In this document: positions 34,263 to 42,851 of the stretch, piece by piece | Position numbering within the stretch: position 1 is the first letter of the stretch | Layout: each line of letters begins with the position of its first letter | Source of the DNA: Neobacillus sp. YX16 | Lineage (GTDB): Bacteria > Bacillota > Bacilli > Bacillales > Cytobacillaceae | Length of the DNA: 64,000 bases | Direction: 5' to 3' | Assembly (NCBI RefSeq): GCF_030123505.1 | Contig: NZ_CP126115.1 | Span: 4,106,001-4,170,000 of the forward strand | The notes under the pieces: model-generated | The model's database searches: none | Seen by the model: only the letters and a program-made list of their open reading frames with translations | Told to the model about the DNA's origin: nothing | Made by a program: the position numbers and the translations under genes

Positions 34263-36329
34263 TTATTCATTTGCAGTTTCTGTTTCCTTTATACCTTCTG
34301 TTGCAGTTTCATTTTCATTTGTGCCTTCTGTACTTTCTGTACTATCAGTTTTATTGGTACCTTCGTTTTCTTTTACTTCGGTATTTTCAGTTACTCCTTT
34401 TTTCATTTTGGGAGCTAAATATTCGAAGTCATTAGGATCTATTGGTGTATATCCCTCAGGCTGGTAGAAACGTAAAAGGTCTTTATAAACGATTTCATCT
34501 GACATTTGAAGCTCTGTTGCTGCTTTTTCTGCAATTTCCTTACACGCCTCAGTTCCTTCGAGTATTTCCCCTGTTACGTTACTGTAGCATTTACCTTTTA
34601 CTTGAACGATTTCAGGTGAAACGAAATCACCATTTCTAAATAATGCCCAATTACGGTGATCCTTAGATAATAAATCAGATCCAAGTTCCAAGTAGTCTTT
34701 TGTATCAATACCTAATAAGTGTAGAATGGTTGAACGCACATCAGCCTGACCACCATATTGCTGCTGAATCCCACCTTTTACTCCAGGAACATGAATAAAT
34801 AAAGGAACTCGCTGCAAGCCGGTATTTAGGGTTGGAGTAATTTCCTCAACACCAAGGACCTTCGCCATCGCCTCATTGTGATTTTCAGAAATACCGTAGT
34901 GGTCTCCATACATCACAATGACTGTATTATCGTATAAACCCGAAGCCTTTAGATCATTAAAGAACTGTTCAATCGCCTCATCCATGTAGTGCGCGGCTTG
35001 GAAATATTGATCGACCACTTTATCCCCTGTATCTCCAGCAGGAAACTCAGTATCCTCTGGATCCATTTCAAATGGAAAATGGTTAGAAAGGGTTAAAAAC
35101 TTCGTATAGAACGGCTGGGGTAAGCTCTTCAGTAAAGGCATTGATTCTGTAAAGAATGGCTTATCCTTTAAACCGTAATTCTTAGTATTTTCCTCTATCA
35201 TATTGTAATATTCGGCATCAAAAAATTGATCATAGCCTAAAGCTTTGTACATAACGTTTCGGTTCCAGAACGTTTTATAGTTCCCATGAAACGAAGCGGA
35301 ATAATAGCCGTTGCCTTTTAGAATGGCTGGCATTGCATGGTAGGTGTTTTGTGCTTTATTGACGAAAACAGCACCCTGAGCCATTGGGTATAATCCATTT
35401 TCCATCAGGAATTCTGCGTCTGACGTCTTACCTTGACCAGTTTGATGAAAAAAGTTTTCAAAATAAAATGCGTCATTCCCATGAACTAAGGAATTTAAGA
35501 ACGGTGTTACTTCCTGACCATCCGGCATTTTATAATCAATGGCAAAGCTTTGAAGGGATTCCATTGCAATATAGATTACATTCATTCCTTTTGCTTTTCC
35601 GAAGTATTCAGGATTTGGTGCTGCAAAATTTGCTTTCCGATAGTTCTCAACATCTGTTATATCACTGCTGTCGGCAAGGGCCCGTTGGCCTGAAGATTTG
35701 ATGTTTTGTATAACATCATAAATGGTAAAGTTATAGGCACCTAAATATTTTACCAAGTAATTTCTATCAAACGAACGGCTTAATAGCTGTGGACGGTCTT
35801 TTTCTGCCAATCCAAGATTAAATAAGAATACCGTGACCGCAAACAATAGAACTACTTTAAATGACTTTCGATTCTCAACAGTAACCTTCTTAAATACAGT
35901 CAAAGACAATGCTATCAAAATAAAGAAATCTAAGAAGTATAAGAAATCAAATGGCGACATTAATGAAAGTGCACTATCTCCCAGTTGTCCAGCATTTGTT
36001 TTGGTCGACATTAATACTGGAACTGTAATAAAATCGCTGAAGAATCTGTAATAGGCAATATTAGCGTACAATAAGAACGATAAAATAAAATTTGTAATAA
36101 TAATGACTAATTTCATGCGCTTTTTGAAAAGTAAAGCTAAACCAAAGAAGAATAGCGCTGAACTTAGCGGGTTAATAAACAAGAGGAATTTTTGTAGGGT
36201 ATTATCAATTCCAAGGGTAAATTCAACTTGATATGCTGCGTATGTTTTTAGCCAGAATAAAACAACGGCAATTGCAAAGAAAGCAATGGATCCATTATTT
36301 TTTATTTCAGGCAGTCTAATCTTTTTCAT
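34263..36329 (-). CDS. ltaS: lipoteichoic acid synthase family protein (LtaS-type sulfatase fold)
   Basis: This 688-residue protein has five N-terminal membrane helices (to about residue 215) and an extracellular sulfatase-fold domain. The metal and nucleophile site is QTGQGKTSDAEF (catalytic Thr) with ASFHGNYKTFWNRN and MYGDHYGISENHN. It polymerises glycerol phosphate from phosphatidylglycerol onto a lipid anchor. I start at ATG 36327-36329, with GGGGAG at 8 nt. The catalytic domain is followed by about 45 residues rich in Thr, Glu and Asn, which typical LtaS proteins lack. It could equally be one of the YfnI/YqgS-type paralogues. Confidence 0.88.
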   Translation of the reverse strand: MKKIRLPEIKNNGSIAFFAIAVVLFWLKTYAAYQVEFTLGIDNTLQKFLLFINPLSSALFFFGLALLFKKRMKLVIIITNFILSFLLYANIAYYRFFSDFITVPVLMSTKTNAGQLGDSALSLMSPFDFLYFLDFFILIALSLTVFKKVTVENRKSFKVVLLFAVTVFLFNLGLAEKDRPQLLSRSFDRNYLVKYLGAYNFTIYDVIQNIKSSGQRALADSSDITDVENYRKANFAAPNPEYFGKAKGMNVIYIAMESLQSFAIDYKMPDGQEVTPFLNSLVHGNDAFYFENFFHQTGQGKTSDAEFLMENGLYPMAQGAVFVNKAQNTYHAMPAILKGNGYYSASFHGNYKTFWNRNVMYKALGYDQFFDAEYYNMIEENTKNYGLKDKPFFTESMPLLKSLPQPFYTKFLTLSNHFPFEMDPEDTEFPAGDTGDKVVDQYFQAAHYMDEAIEQFFNDLKASGLYDNTVIVMYGDHYGISENHNEAMAKVLGVEEITPTLNTGLQRVPLFIHVPGVKGGIQQQYGGQADVRSTILHLLGIDTKDYLELGSDLLSKDHRNWALFRNGDFVSPEIVQVKGKCYSNVTGEILEGTEACKEIAEKAATELQMSDEIVYKDLLRFYQPEGYTPIDPNDFEYLAPKMKKGVTENTEVKENEGTNKTDSTESTEGTNENETATEGIKETETANE

Positions 36330-36347
36330 TTTTAATTCTCCCCTCAC

Positions 36348-36789
36348 TTACCAATAACTTCGGTAAACGAACCTCAATTACTATATCACATATCCACCAA
36401 AATAAAAACAGAACTACTTCCATTAATAACCAATTTATTTCGTCATTTTTCACTATATTTTGCTAGTAATCTAACATTCTAGAAAGCTTGGTCAAATTCC
36501 TCGGATAAATCGAAATTCAAATATCTGCCGATCCAAGCTGCTTTGAACTTCTTTTATATATGACGAAAGGAAACCCATTAAGTTTCAAATTATTTTAGGT
36601 ATCTTTTTCTAAGTAATCATAAACCGGAAATTTAGAGCATGCAATATGATTTTAGTCTTATCTTTTAAAGAATATAAAACAAGCTATCCTTTTAGAACTA
36701 ATAACAATAGTAGAAAGCGGTTACAAATTAGCGAATGAAAACCCAAATCAAGGTAAAAATAAAATGACAATTATATTAGGAGTGAAAAT
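36348..36789. other. 442-bp intergenic region between ltaS and sspH
   Basis: AT-rich sequence with the ltaS promoter region (minus) and the sspH promoter region (plus). I see no further gene, repeat or strong hairpin. Confidence 0.6.
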
Positions 36790-36969
36790 ATGAATGTAAA
36801 CCGTGTTAAACAAATTCTATCGTCATCCGCAGATATTGAAGTCAAATATAATGGAACTTCTGTCTGGATTGACCAATTAAACGAGGATGGAAGAACAGCT
36901 ACTGTACACCTCAGAGGTCCTCTTGAAGAAAGAACGATAGTTGAGATAGGGGAACTTGTTGAGGACTAA
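36790..36969 (+). CDS. sspH: H-type small acid-soluble spore protein
   Basis: This 59-residue protein starts MNVNRVKQILSSSADIEVKY and ends with a VHLRGPLEERTIVEIGELVED-type tail, matching the SspH family. It is a minor forespore-expressed DNA-associated SASP. AGGAG precedes the ATG, and a GC-rich terminator follows directly. Expression would be expected from a forespore sigma factor. Confidence 0.92.
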   Translation: MNVNRVKQILSSSADIEVKYNGTSVWIDQLNEDGRTATVHLRGPLEERTIVEIGELVED

Positions 36970-36974
36970 AAAAC

Positions 36975-37010
36975 ACCTCCACCTTTCGAATAAAGGTGGA
37001 GGTATTTTTA
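36975..37010 (+). terminator. terminator of sspH
   Basis: ACCTCCACCTTT and AAAGGTGGAGGT arms are followed by ATTTTTAT. Confidence 0.85.
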
Positions 37011-37028
37011 TATTTGGAGGTTTTGCGA

Positions 37029-37175
37029 CTATATCATATCTTCGTTTTCCTTATCCAGATCTCTAGGCTTAATTTGTTGATCGAAGCCTTTTTTTAGTAC
37101 ATCCTTTGTATTTGAGCCTACATCAATTGTGGTATCTGATTTAGGAAGCTGGCTTAATTCCTTTCCTCTTGGCAT
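37029..37175 (-). CDS. small hydrophilic hypothetical protein, 48 residues
   Basis: ATG 37173-37175 has a GGGGTGAGAAA site; the frame ends at TAG 37029-37031. The product (MPRGKELSQLPKSDTTIDVG...) is highly charged, without Cys or membrane segments. It resembles the short disordered spore-associated proteins of Bacillus. I do not recognise the family. It lies between sspH and the acyl-CoA dehydrogenase-like gene. Confidence 0.6.
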   Translation of the reverse strand: MPRGKELSQLPKSDTTIDVGSNTKDVLKKGFDQQIKPRDLDKENEDMI

Positions 37176-37218
37176 TTTCTCACCCCTTAATAGTTAAAGT
37201 GTTCAAGGTGAGTAAAAT

Positions 37219-38370
37219 TTAATCAAATTGTTTAATGGCGTGGTTTGCTAAAATTTGGATAGTCATATCATCCATTGGCGGGTTGTGAAGCCCTGCTCGC
37301 ACATCACGATAGTATCGCTGCAAAGGATTTTTTAACGACAGACTTTTTGCTCCTACTAATCTCATTGCTAAATCCACTACACCGATGGCATTATTTGTAA
37401 CATTTAATTTGGCTGCTCCAAGGAATGGACCCATATTCCCTCTGCTCAGCTCGTCAGAATTATCCCATTGCTTTGCGACAGAATGTAAGAAATACTCTGA
37501 CTCCATCAGCTTCAATTCCATTTCCCCTATTTTTTGCCGTACGTTCGGTAAGTCAATGATTGTACCTTCAACACTATTAGGAGAATAATCTTTAGCAAAT
37601 TCTATCGCATATTTCTTTGCCGCTTTTGCTATCCCAAGATAACAAGCTGGTATATGAAGAAGCCAGCCATTTGGTTTCTTACCCTCATTTCCAAGTTGCT
37701 CTACAAAGAATTCCTCAGGTATGGATACATTGTGAAGAACTAAATCATGACTTCCCGTTCCTCGTAAGGCAATACTATCCCAGGTTTCTTCAATAAATAT
37801 TCCATTTGAGGATCTAGGGATAAGGAAGTTTCCTACATGATTGGTAGCTTTTATCGTTGCACTTACAATAAAATAATCTAATACGGGGGCCATGGTAGTA
37901 AAGGTTTTTCTCCCGTTTATTATCCAATTATTCCCCTCTTTATAAGCTGAGGTTTCAGGCTTTCCTCCACGGGTCGGGCTTCCTGTTTTTGGCTCTGTTG
38001 CAGCACTATTGATTAAGTAACCATTTCTTACGTCTTTACAGATTTTATTAAAGATGATTTCATCCCAAGAATTTTTTTCTGAGAGATTTTTGATAATCCC
38101 CATATGCCAGCCGATTGATAGCGCGGTTGCACCATCTCCCTCTGCAATTTTCTCTTGAAAACGAAGCATGTCATACAAAGAAATTTCTCTTCCCCCATAC
38201 TTCTTAGGAACCGTTAATGAGGTATAACCGCTATCTTTTAAATCTTGAATATTCTCGTATGGAAAACTTCCCTCGATATCTACTTGATGAGCTCTTGACA
38301 AAAATCGCTCTGAAAGTTCTTTCATCAATTCATATTGCTGATCAAATGATTCTAATTGTTGAAAATTCAT
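37219..38370 (-). CDS. acyl-CoA dehydrogenase family flavoprotein
   Basis: This 383-residue FAD enzyme has the acyl-CoA dehydrogenase layout: a helical N-terminal domain, a beta middle domain (AATEPKTGSPTRGGKPETSAY and WIINGRKTFTTMAP) and a C-terminal helical bundle. The canonical catalytic Glu is not obvious. The sequence resembles the YdbM/SfnB/DszC-like monooxygenase side of the family, so a flavin-dependent monooxygenase is possible. AGGAGG precedes the ATG. It is divergent from the NarK-PAS gene. Confidence 0.8.
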   Translation of the reverse strand: MNFQQLESFDQQYELMKELSERFLSRAHQVDIEGSFPYENIQDLKDSGYTSLTVPKKYGGREISLYDMLRFQEKIAEGDGATALSIGWHMGIIKNLSEKNSWDEIIFNKICKDVRNGYLINSAATEPKTGSPTRGGKPETSAYKEGNNWIINGRKTFTTMAPVLDYFIVSATIKATNHVGNFLIPRSSNGIFIEETWDSIALRGTGSHDLVLHNVSIPEEFFVEQLGNEGKKPNGWLLHIPACYLGIAKAAKKYAIEFAKDYSPNSVEGTIIDLPNVRQKIGEMELKLMESEYFLHSVAKQWDNSDELSRGNMGPFLGAAKLNVTNNAIGVVDLAMRLVGAKSLSLKNPLQRYYRDVRAGLHNPPMDDMTIQILANHAIKQFD

Positions 38371-38638
38371 AAACTTCCTCCTACCCTAATCTCATCTTTT
38401 TTTATGATTGAATTTAATTTTAATTAATATGATAATACACGAGTGAGGAGATATTTTCCATTTTTCTTATAAATCTTACTATATTCATAGATTTGTGCCA
38501 TAGTTCATAGTTAAATCTAAAAAATTGTTCTATAATACACTAAGAAAAATTTACCAATAAGTGTTTATGTGCAAAAATTTCGGTTGTATAGATTTTAAAT
38601 GGAAATACTACACATATTGGAAATGAAGGGGGATTGGA

Positions 38639-40141
38639 ATGTCTCAAGGTACAAAACAATTATATCTTCAAACTACAAGCCTTGTTGCCGGTTTTATGGT
38701 CTGGGTGCTTATCTCATCACTTATGCCATACATTCAAGCAGATATTAAACTATCATCAACGCAAATATCCTTGGCCACGGCCGTACCTGTAATCCTTGGG
38801 TCCTTACTTAGAGTTCCAATTGGATATTGGACAAATCGGTTTGGTGCTAGAACCATTTTTACGATTAGTTTTATTGTTTTATTACTGCCTATTGGGATTC
38901 TAAGCATTGCTAACTCACTATTCATGTTGATTTTGGGTGGATTAATGCTCGGTATTGGCGGAGCAGTTTTCTCTGTAGGTGTTACTTCCCTGCCTAAATA
39001 TTACCCAAAAGAAAAACATGGCTTTATTAATGGAATTTATGGTGCTGGGAATATTGGAACAGCACTTACATCGTTCGCTTCACCCGTTCTAGCAAATGCA
39101 TTTGGATGGAGAACGACGATACAGATATTCCTCGTTGTTGTCTTGGTCTTTGCTGTCTTAAATTTTCTTTTCGGTGATAAAAATGAGAAAAAGGCTAACA
39201 ACTCCTTATCTAATCAAATAAAAGAAGTTTATAAAAATGAAAAGCTTTGGTTTTTAAGTTTATTCTATTTCATTACGTTCGGATCATTTGTTGCCTTCAC
39301 AATCTATTTGCCTTCTTTCTTAGTCAATCATTTTGATTTAGATAAAGTAGATGCTGGCTTACGTACAGCTGGTTTCATCGCATTGGCTACTGTTTTCCGG
39401 CCAATTGGCGGTTGGCTTGGAGATAAATTAAATCCATTTTTTATTTTAATGGGTGTTTTTACTGGACTTACTTTTGCCGGTTTTCTATTGGCTTTTACTC
39501 CATCTCTTCCAATTTATTCATTTGGCTGTTTATTCGTGGCTATTTGTGCAGGACTCGGAAATGGTACCATTTTCAAATTAGTACCTTTATATTTTTCGAA
39601 ACAGGCAGGAATCGTAAATGGTATTGTCTCAGCGATGGGAGGACTTGGAGGCTTTTTTCCGCCTATCATTTTGACCATACTCTTTAATTGGACTGGACAC
39701 TATGCAATTGGCTTCATGTCGCTATCAGAGTTTTCATTAGCAGCTTCAATACTAGTCGTCTGGCTCTACTATCGTGAAAAGCAGGATATCTCCGCCAAAA
39801 TTGTCAATCATGCTACTGATGGAATTACTGTTACTGATAAAAATGGAATTATTCAAAGTGTCAATCCCGCTTTTACAAAAATAACTGGTTATACCAAGGA
39901 TGAAGTGATTGGAAAAACACCGAGTGTACTTCAATCTGGAGAACACGATAATGCCTTCTATAAAAAGATGTGGGATAGTTTGATAAATGCAGGCTACTGG
40001 GAAGGGTTCATTTGGAACAAACGAAAAAACCAAGAAATTTACCAAGAGTGGTTAACAATTACTGCCATTCGCGATGACAGTGGCGACACAAAAAATTACG
40101 TTGGCATGTTTCATGAAGTTGATGATAAAAAGAAATCATAG
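38639..40141 (+). CDS. NarK-type nitrate/nitrite transporter with C-terminal PAS domain
   Basis: This 500-residue protein comprises an MFS nitrate/nitrite porter and a PAS domain. The porter (residues 1 to about 382, 12 predicted helices) has NarK motifs LLRVPIGYWTNRFG, IYGAGNIGTALTSF and GLGNGTIFKLVP, including the substrate Arg regions. The PAS domain (about 390-497) reads ATDGITVTDKNGIIQSVNPAF...SGEHDNAFYKKMW...YWEGFIWNKRKNQEIY. No output domain follows. AAGGGGGATTGGA precedes the ATG. The PAS resembles those linked to diguanylate cyclases and kinases. A porter that senses a ligand or redox state is inferred. Confidence 0.9.
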   Translation: MSQGTKQLYLQTTSLVAGFMVWVLISSLMPYIQADIKLSSTQISLATAVPVILGSLLRVPIGYWTNRFGARTIFTISFIVLLLPIGILSIANSLFMLILGGLMLGIGGAVFSVGVTSLPKYYPKEKHGFINGIYGAGNIGTALTSFASPVLANAFGWRTTIQIFLVVVLVFAVLNFLFGDKNEKKANNSLSNQIKEVYKNEKLWFLSLFYFITFGSFVAFTIYLPSFLVNHFDLDKVDAGLRTAGFIALATVFRPIGGWLGDKLNPFFILMGVFTGLTFAGFLLAFTPSLPIYSFGCLFVAICAGLGNGTIFKLVPLYFSKQAGIVNGIVSAMGGLGGFFPPIILTILFNWTGHYAIGFMSLSEFSLAASILVVWLYYREKQDISAKIVNHATDGITVTDKNGIIQSVNPAFTKITGYTKDEVIGKTPSVLQSGEHDNAFYKKMWDSLINAGYWEGFIWNKRKNQEIYQEWLTITAIRDDSGDTKNYVGMFHEVDDKKKS

Positions 40142-40204
40142 CCAATAGACCTTCTTCTAAAGGCTTCGTTTTCGGGTGCTTTCTTATTAAAAAACACAAG
40201 AATT

Positions 40205-40233
40205 GACGTATGAATTGGCATACGTCTTTTTCT
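40205..40233 (+). terminator. terminator of the NarK-PAS gene
   Basis: GACGTATG and CATACGTC arms are followed by TTTTTCTTT. Confidence 0.85.
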
Positions 40234-40280
40234 TTATTTATCAAGGTTTCTACCAAATTCCATTAACTTTGACATAACAA

Positions 40281-40335
40281 TTGACGTCATTATTATGATG
40301 GACAATACGTATTGTACAATTAATAATGACGTCAA
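40281..40335. repeat. 55-bp near-perfect palindrome
   Basis: Perfect 15-base outer arms (TTGACGTCATTATTA and its complement) surround a perfect 14-base inner palindrome, ACAATACGTATTGT. Only the 5-6 bases between them mismatch. It is too long for an ordinary single-dimer operator and has no T-run. Confidence 0.8.
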
Positions 40336-40459
40336 AACTTCTGTCATTTGCAGTGCCGTTTTGAATACCAATTTTATTGTTCTTTCCCGCATCTAGGATC
40401 AAGAGGGTCCGTACTTAGAGGGTTGGGGGACCAGGTTAGATTAGCACCTGAGCTGATAA

Positions 40460-40650
40460 ATAGACGGAAAAATTCCGCTTAATTAGTAATTATTATTAAA
40501 AAGGGCTTAAATAGACGGCGAGATTCCGCCTATTGGCTCGAAACATTCGAAAATGGGAGATTTTGCTCTGCATAGTCGGAAAAACTCCCCTTATTTACCC
40601 CGCAACGAGCTCCATTCTGCATTTAACCGGAACATCTCCGCTTATTTTAC
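40460..40650. repeat. four degenerate short repeats (CGG-rich hairpin units)
   Basis: Units at about 40462, 40508, 40571 and 40625 share a pattern like AAATAGACGG-n4-ATTCCGCTTATT. Each contains a short CGGAA/TTCCG stem. Spacing is 45-60 bp. Confidence 0.65.
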
Positions 40651-41001
40651 TTTTCCTGGTTACTCTATTACGGGGAAGACATCTTATTTAAAAAGAAATG
40701 AGCCTTCTTCAAAAATCCAAGAGAACCTCATTTTGATGCATTACGGTGAGGTTTTATATAATTATGGTTTTTGTATTCCTAATAAAGAAACTCGCCATTA
40801 CTTTGGAGAGATTTACTTATTTATGTACCCATAACGATGCCAATACGACTGTCATTTCGGCACGTATTTTAAGAAAAGCACTTCAAAACGGAACTCTTTA
40901 ACCTTCTTCGGAGGGTCTTTTTTTTCGTCAAAGAGCTAAACCGAACAAAATATTACAACTTTTTGTCTTTTACCTCAAGTTCACATTTCCTTCACTATTT
41001 T

Positions 41002-41017
41002 TGTGACGTACGTCACA
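41002..41017. promoter_or_regulatory. Fnr box upstream of narK
   Basis: TGTGACGTACGTCACA is a perfect TGTGA-N6-TCACA Fnr/CRP site, embedded in a 24-bp perfect palindrome (40998-41021). A TATAGT -10 element at 41040-41045 puts the site near -41 to -42, as in class II Fnr activation. The matching Fnr is encoded at 51724-52428. Confidence 0.85.
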
Positions 41018-41104
41018 AAAATCATGTTACCATCTGATTTATAGTGAAATCACAAACAATATCCACGCAGAAAAAATGAATGTGGATTTAAGGGAGCGAT
41101 ATAA

Positions 41105-42406
41105 ATGGCACGAATTAATTATTGGAATCCTGAAGATGAAAAGTTTTGGAAAGCAGAAGGAAAAAAACACGCACAACGAAATCTATGGATTTCTGTTCCT
41201 TCTTTAATGCTTGCGTTTATTGTTTGGCAGATTTGGTCTGTGGTGGCAATAAGACTAAATGATATTGGCTTCAATTTTACAGACGAACAATTATTCACAT
41301 TAGCAGCGATCCCAGGTCTTGTTGGAGCAACTCTTCGATTTGTTTATACTTTTGCAGTCGGTTCTATTGGTGGGAAAAACTGGACTGTCATTTCAACAGC
41401 CGTCTTAGCCATTCCCGCTATTGGGATTGGATTCGCGGTACAAAATCCTGACACTCCATTTTCAATTATGTTATTGTTAGCAGCGCTTTGTGGTCTTGGT
41501 GGAGGTAACTTCTCTTCCTCTTCAGCCAATATTAGCTTTTTCTTCCCGAAAAAAGAAAAAGGTACAGCCTTAGGTATTAACGGCGGTTTAGGAAACATGG
41601 GTGTTTCAGTTGTACAATTTGTTACACCATTAATCGTTACAACTGGTGCTTTTGCATTTGCAGGTAAAGGTCAAGTATTAGCAAATGGTCAACAATTATG
41701 GTTACAAAATGCAGCATTCATTTGGGTAATTCCGATTGTGATTATGACATTACTTGCCTACTTTAAAATGGATAACGTTCCAGGTGCGAAACAATCAGTT
41801 GCAGATCAATTTGTTATTGTAAAACGTAAGCACACTTGGATTATGACAGTACTTTATATCGCAACATTTGGTTCTTTTATTGGCTATTCAGCAGCATTCC
41901 CGCTTCTATTAAAATCACAGTTCCCTGAATATATCTCACTTGCCTTCCTTGGTGCGTTAGTTGCAGCTGCTGCAAGACCTGTTGGCGGCTGGATGGCTGA
42001 TAAATTCGGTGGAGCTAGAGTAACGGCTTATGTATTTGTGGTTATGACTATTGGTGCATTAGGAGTTATTTACTTCTTAAATCTTAATCAGTTTGCTGGT
42101 TTCTTAGGTTCATTCCTTGTTTTATTCCTTGCTTCTGGGATTGGTTCTGGATCAACGTTCCAAATGATTCCAACCATTTTCATTCCAAAAGAGGCTGCAC
42201 CAGTAATAGGGTTTTCAGCAGCATTTGCAGCCTACGGTTCCTTCCTCATTCCTAAGCTTTTTGGATGGTCCGTTGATACAACAGGTTCATACGTAACAGC
42301 ATTCTATTTCTTCATTGGCTTTTACGTCATTGCTTTTGCATTGAACTTTTTATACTATCAAAGAAAAACAATTGAAGTTAAACAAATGGTTAAGCAAGCT
42401 GGGTAA
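41105..42406 (+). CDS. narK: NarK-type nitrate/nitrite transporter
   Basis: This 433-residue MFS porter has 12 predicted helices. Visible motifs are ATLRFVYTFAVGSIGGKNW (first substrate Arg), GGLGNMGVSVVQFVTP, ARPVGGWMADKFGG (second Arg) and GIGSGSTFQMIPTIFIPKE (nitrate signature). It lacks the PAS extension of its upstream paralogue and diverges from it strongly. The start has GGGAGCGA upstream. It is likely activated by Fnr through the box at 41002-41017. Direction of transport (nitrate uptake or exchange for nitrite) cannot be read. Confidence 0.92.
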   Translation: MARINYWNPEDEKFWKAEGKKHAQRNLWISVPSLMLAFIVWQIWSVVAIRLNDIGFNFTDEQLFTLAAIPGLVGATLRFVYTFAVGSIGGKNWTVISTAVLAIPAIGIGFAVQNPDTPFSIMLLLAALCGLGGGNFSSSSANISFFFPKKEKGTALGINGGLGNMGVSVVQFVTPLIVTTGAFAFAGKGQVLANGQQLWLQNAAFIWVIPIVIMTLLAYFKMDNVPGAKQSVADQFVIVKRKHTWIMTVLYIATFGSFIGYSAAFPLLLKSQFPEYISLAFLGALVAAAARPVGGWMADKFGGARVTAYVFVVMTIGALGVIYFLNLNQFAGFLGSFLVLFLASGIGSGSTFQMIPTIFIPKEAAPVIGFSAAFAAYGSFLIPKLFGWSVDTTGSYVTAFYFFIGFYVIAFALNFLYYQRKTIEVKQMVKQAG

Positions 42407-42440
42407 CCCCCAGCTTGTTTTTGCTTATTTTTAAATAATA

Positions 42441-42808
42441 GGCTGTGTTAAATTAGGCTGTTGATTTGTGCTCCAGGCGCTTCGCTTTCCGCAGGCGGTT
42501 CGGGAAGCCTGTCTAGCTGCAGCGCCTAGCCCCTCGAGTCGCTTCGGTCCCAACGTTGAAGTCAAAGAACGACTTCATCGTCAGGCCCTCCAGCGCTTGT
42601 CGGGGCTGTACAAGGCGCTTCCGCTTTTCCTACTCCTCGGCGCTAAGAGATGAGCGGGGTCTCCCCTGTCCCGTCCTCCTGCAGGACATTGATTTACATC
42701 CTCGAATATGCCCACGCACGAAGAAAATGCGATAGCATTTTCGAGGAGTCTCGCGCCTTCCGCACAAATCAACAGAGTTCTAAAATCAACAGTTACCTTT
42801 ACAACAGC
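42441..42808 (+). repeat. dispersed palindromic repeat, copy R3 (368 bp, nested)
   Basis: It starts with GGCTGTGTTAA and ends in a degenerate TTTACAACAGC. A different Bacillus-type repeat is inserted at about 42509-42629 (tgtctagctgcagcgcctag...aaggcgcttccgctttt). The ~62-bp block near 42688-42745 is the one also found in R2. It fills the gene-free stretch between narK and the formate dehydrogenase gene. Confidence 0.85.
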
Positions 42809-42851
42809 AAAATAATAAAAAGCACGGAATCTGAATTCCGTGCCCTTCTTT

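Larger units (their letters stand above)
40142..41104. other. 963-bp intergenic region rich in palindromes and short repeats
   Basis: It holds a terminator (40205-40233), a 55-bp near-palindrome (40281-40335), four degenerate CGGAA-type units (40460-40650) and a weak hairpin with a T-run near 40903-40926. An Fnr box (41002-41017) lies before narK. The 93-codon open frame at 40553-40834 lies mostly over repeats, has no good ribosome site and I do not call it a gene. Confidence 0.6.

Noticed and set aside
40281..40650. CRISPR array
   Set aside because: Repeats are few, degenerate and palindromic, without unique spacers of constant length, and no cas genes are nearby.
40553..40834. 93-residue protein-coding gene
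   Set aside because: It overlaps short repeats, lacks a convincing ribosome site and has an unbiased composition.
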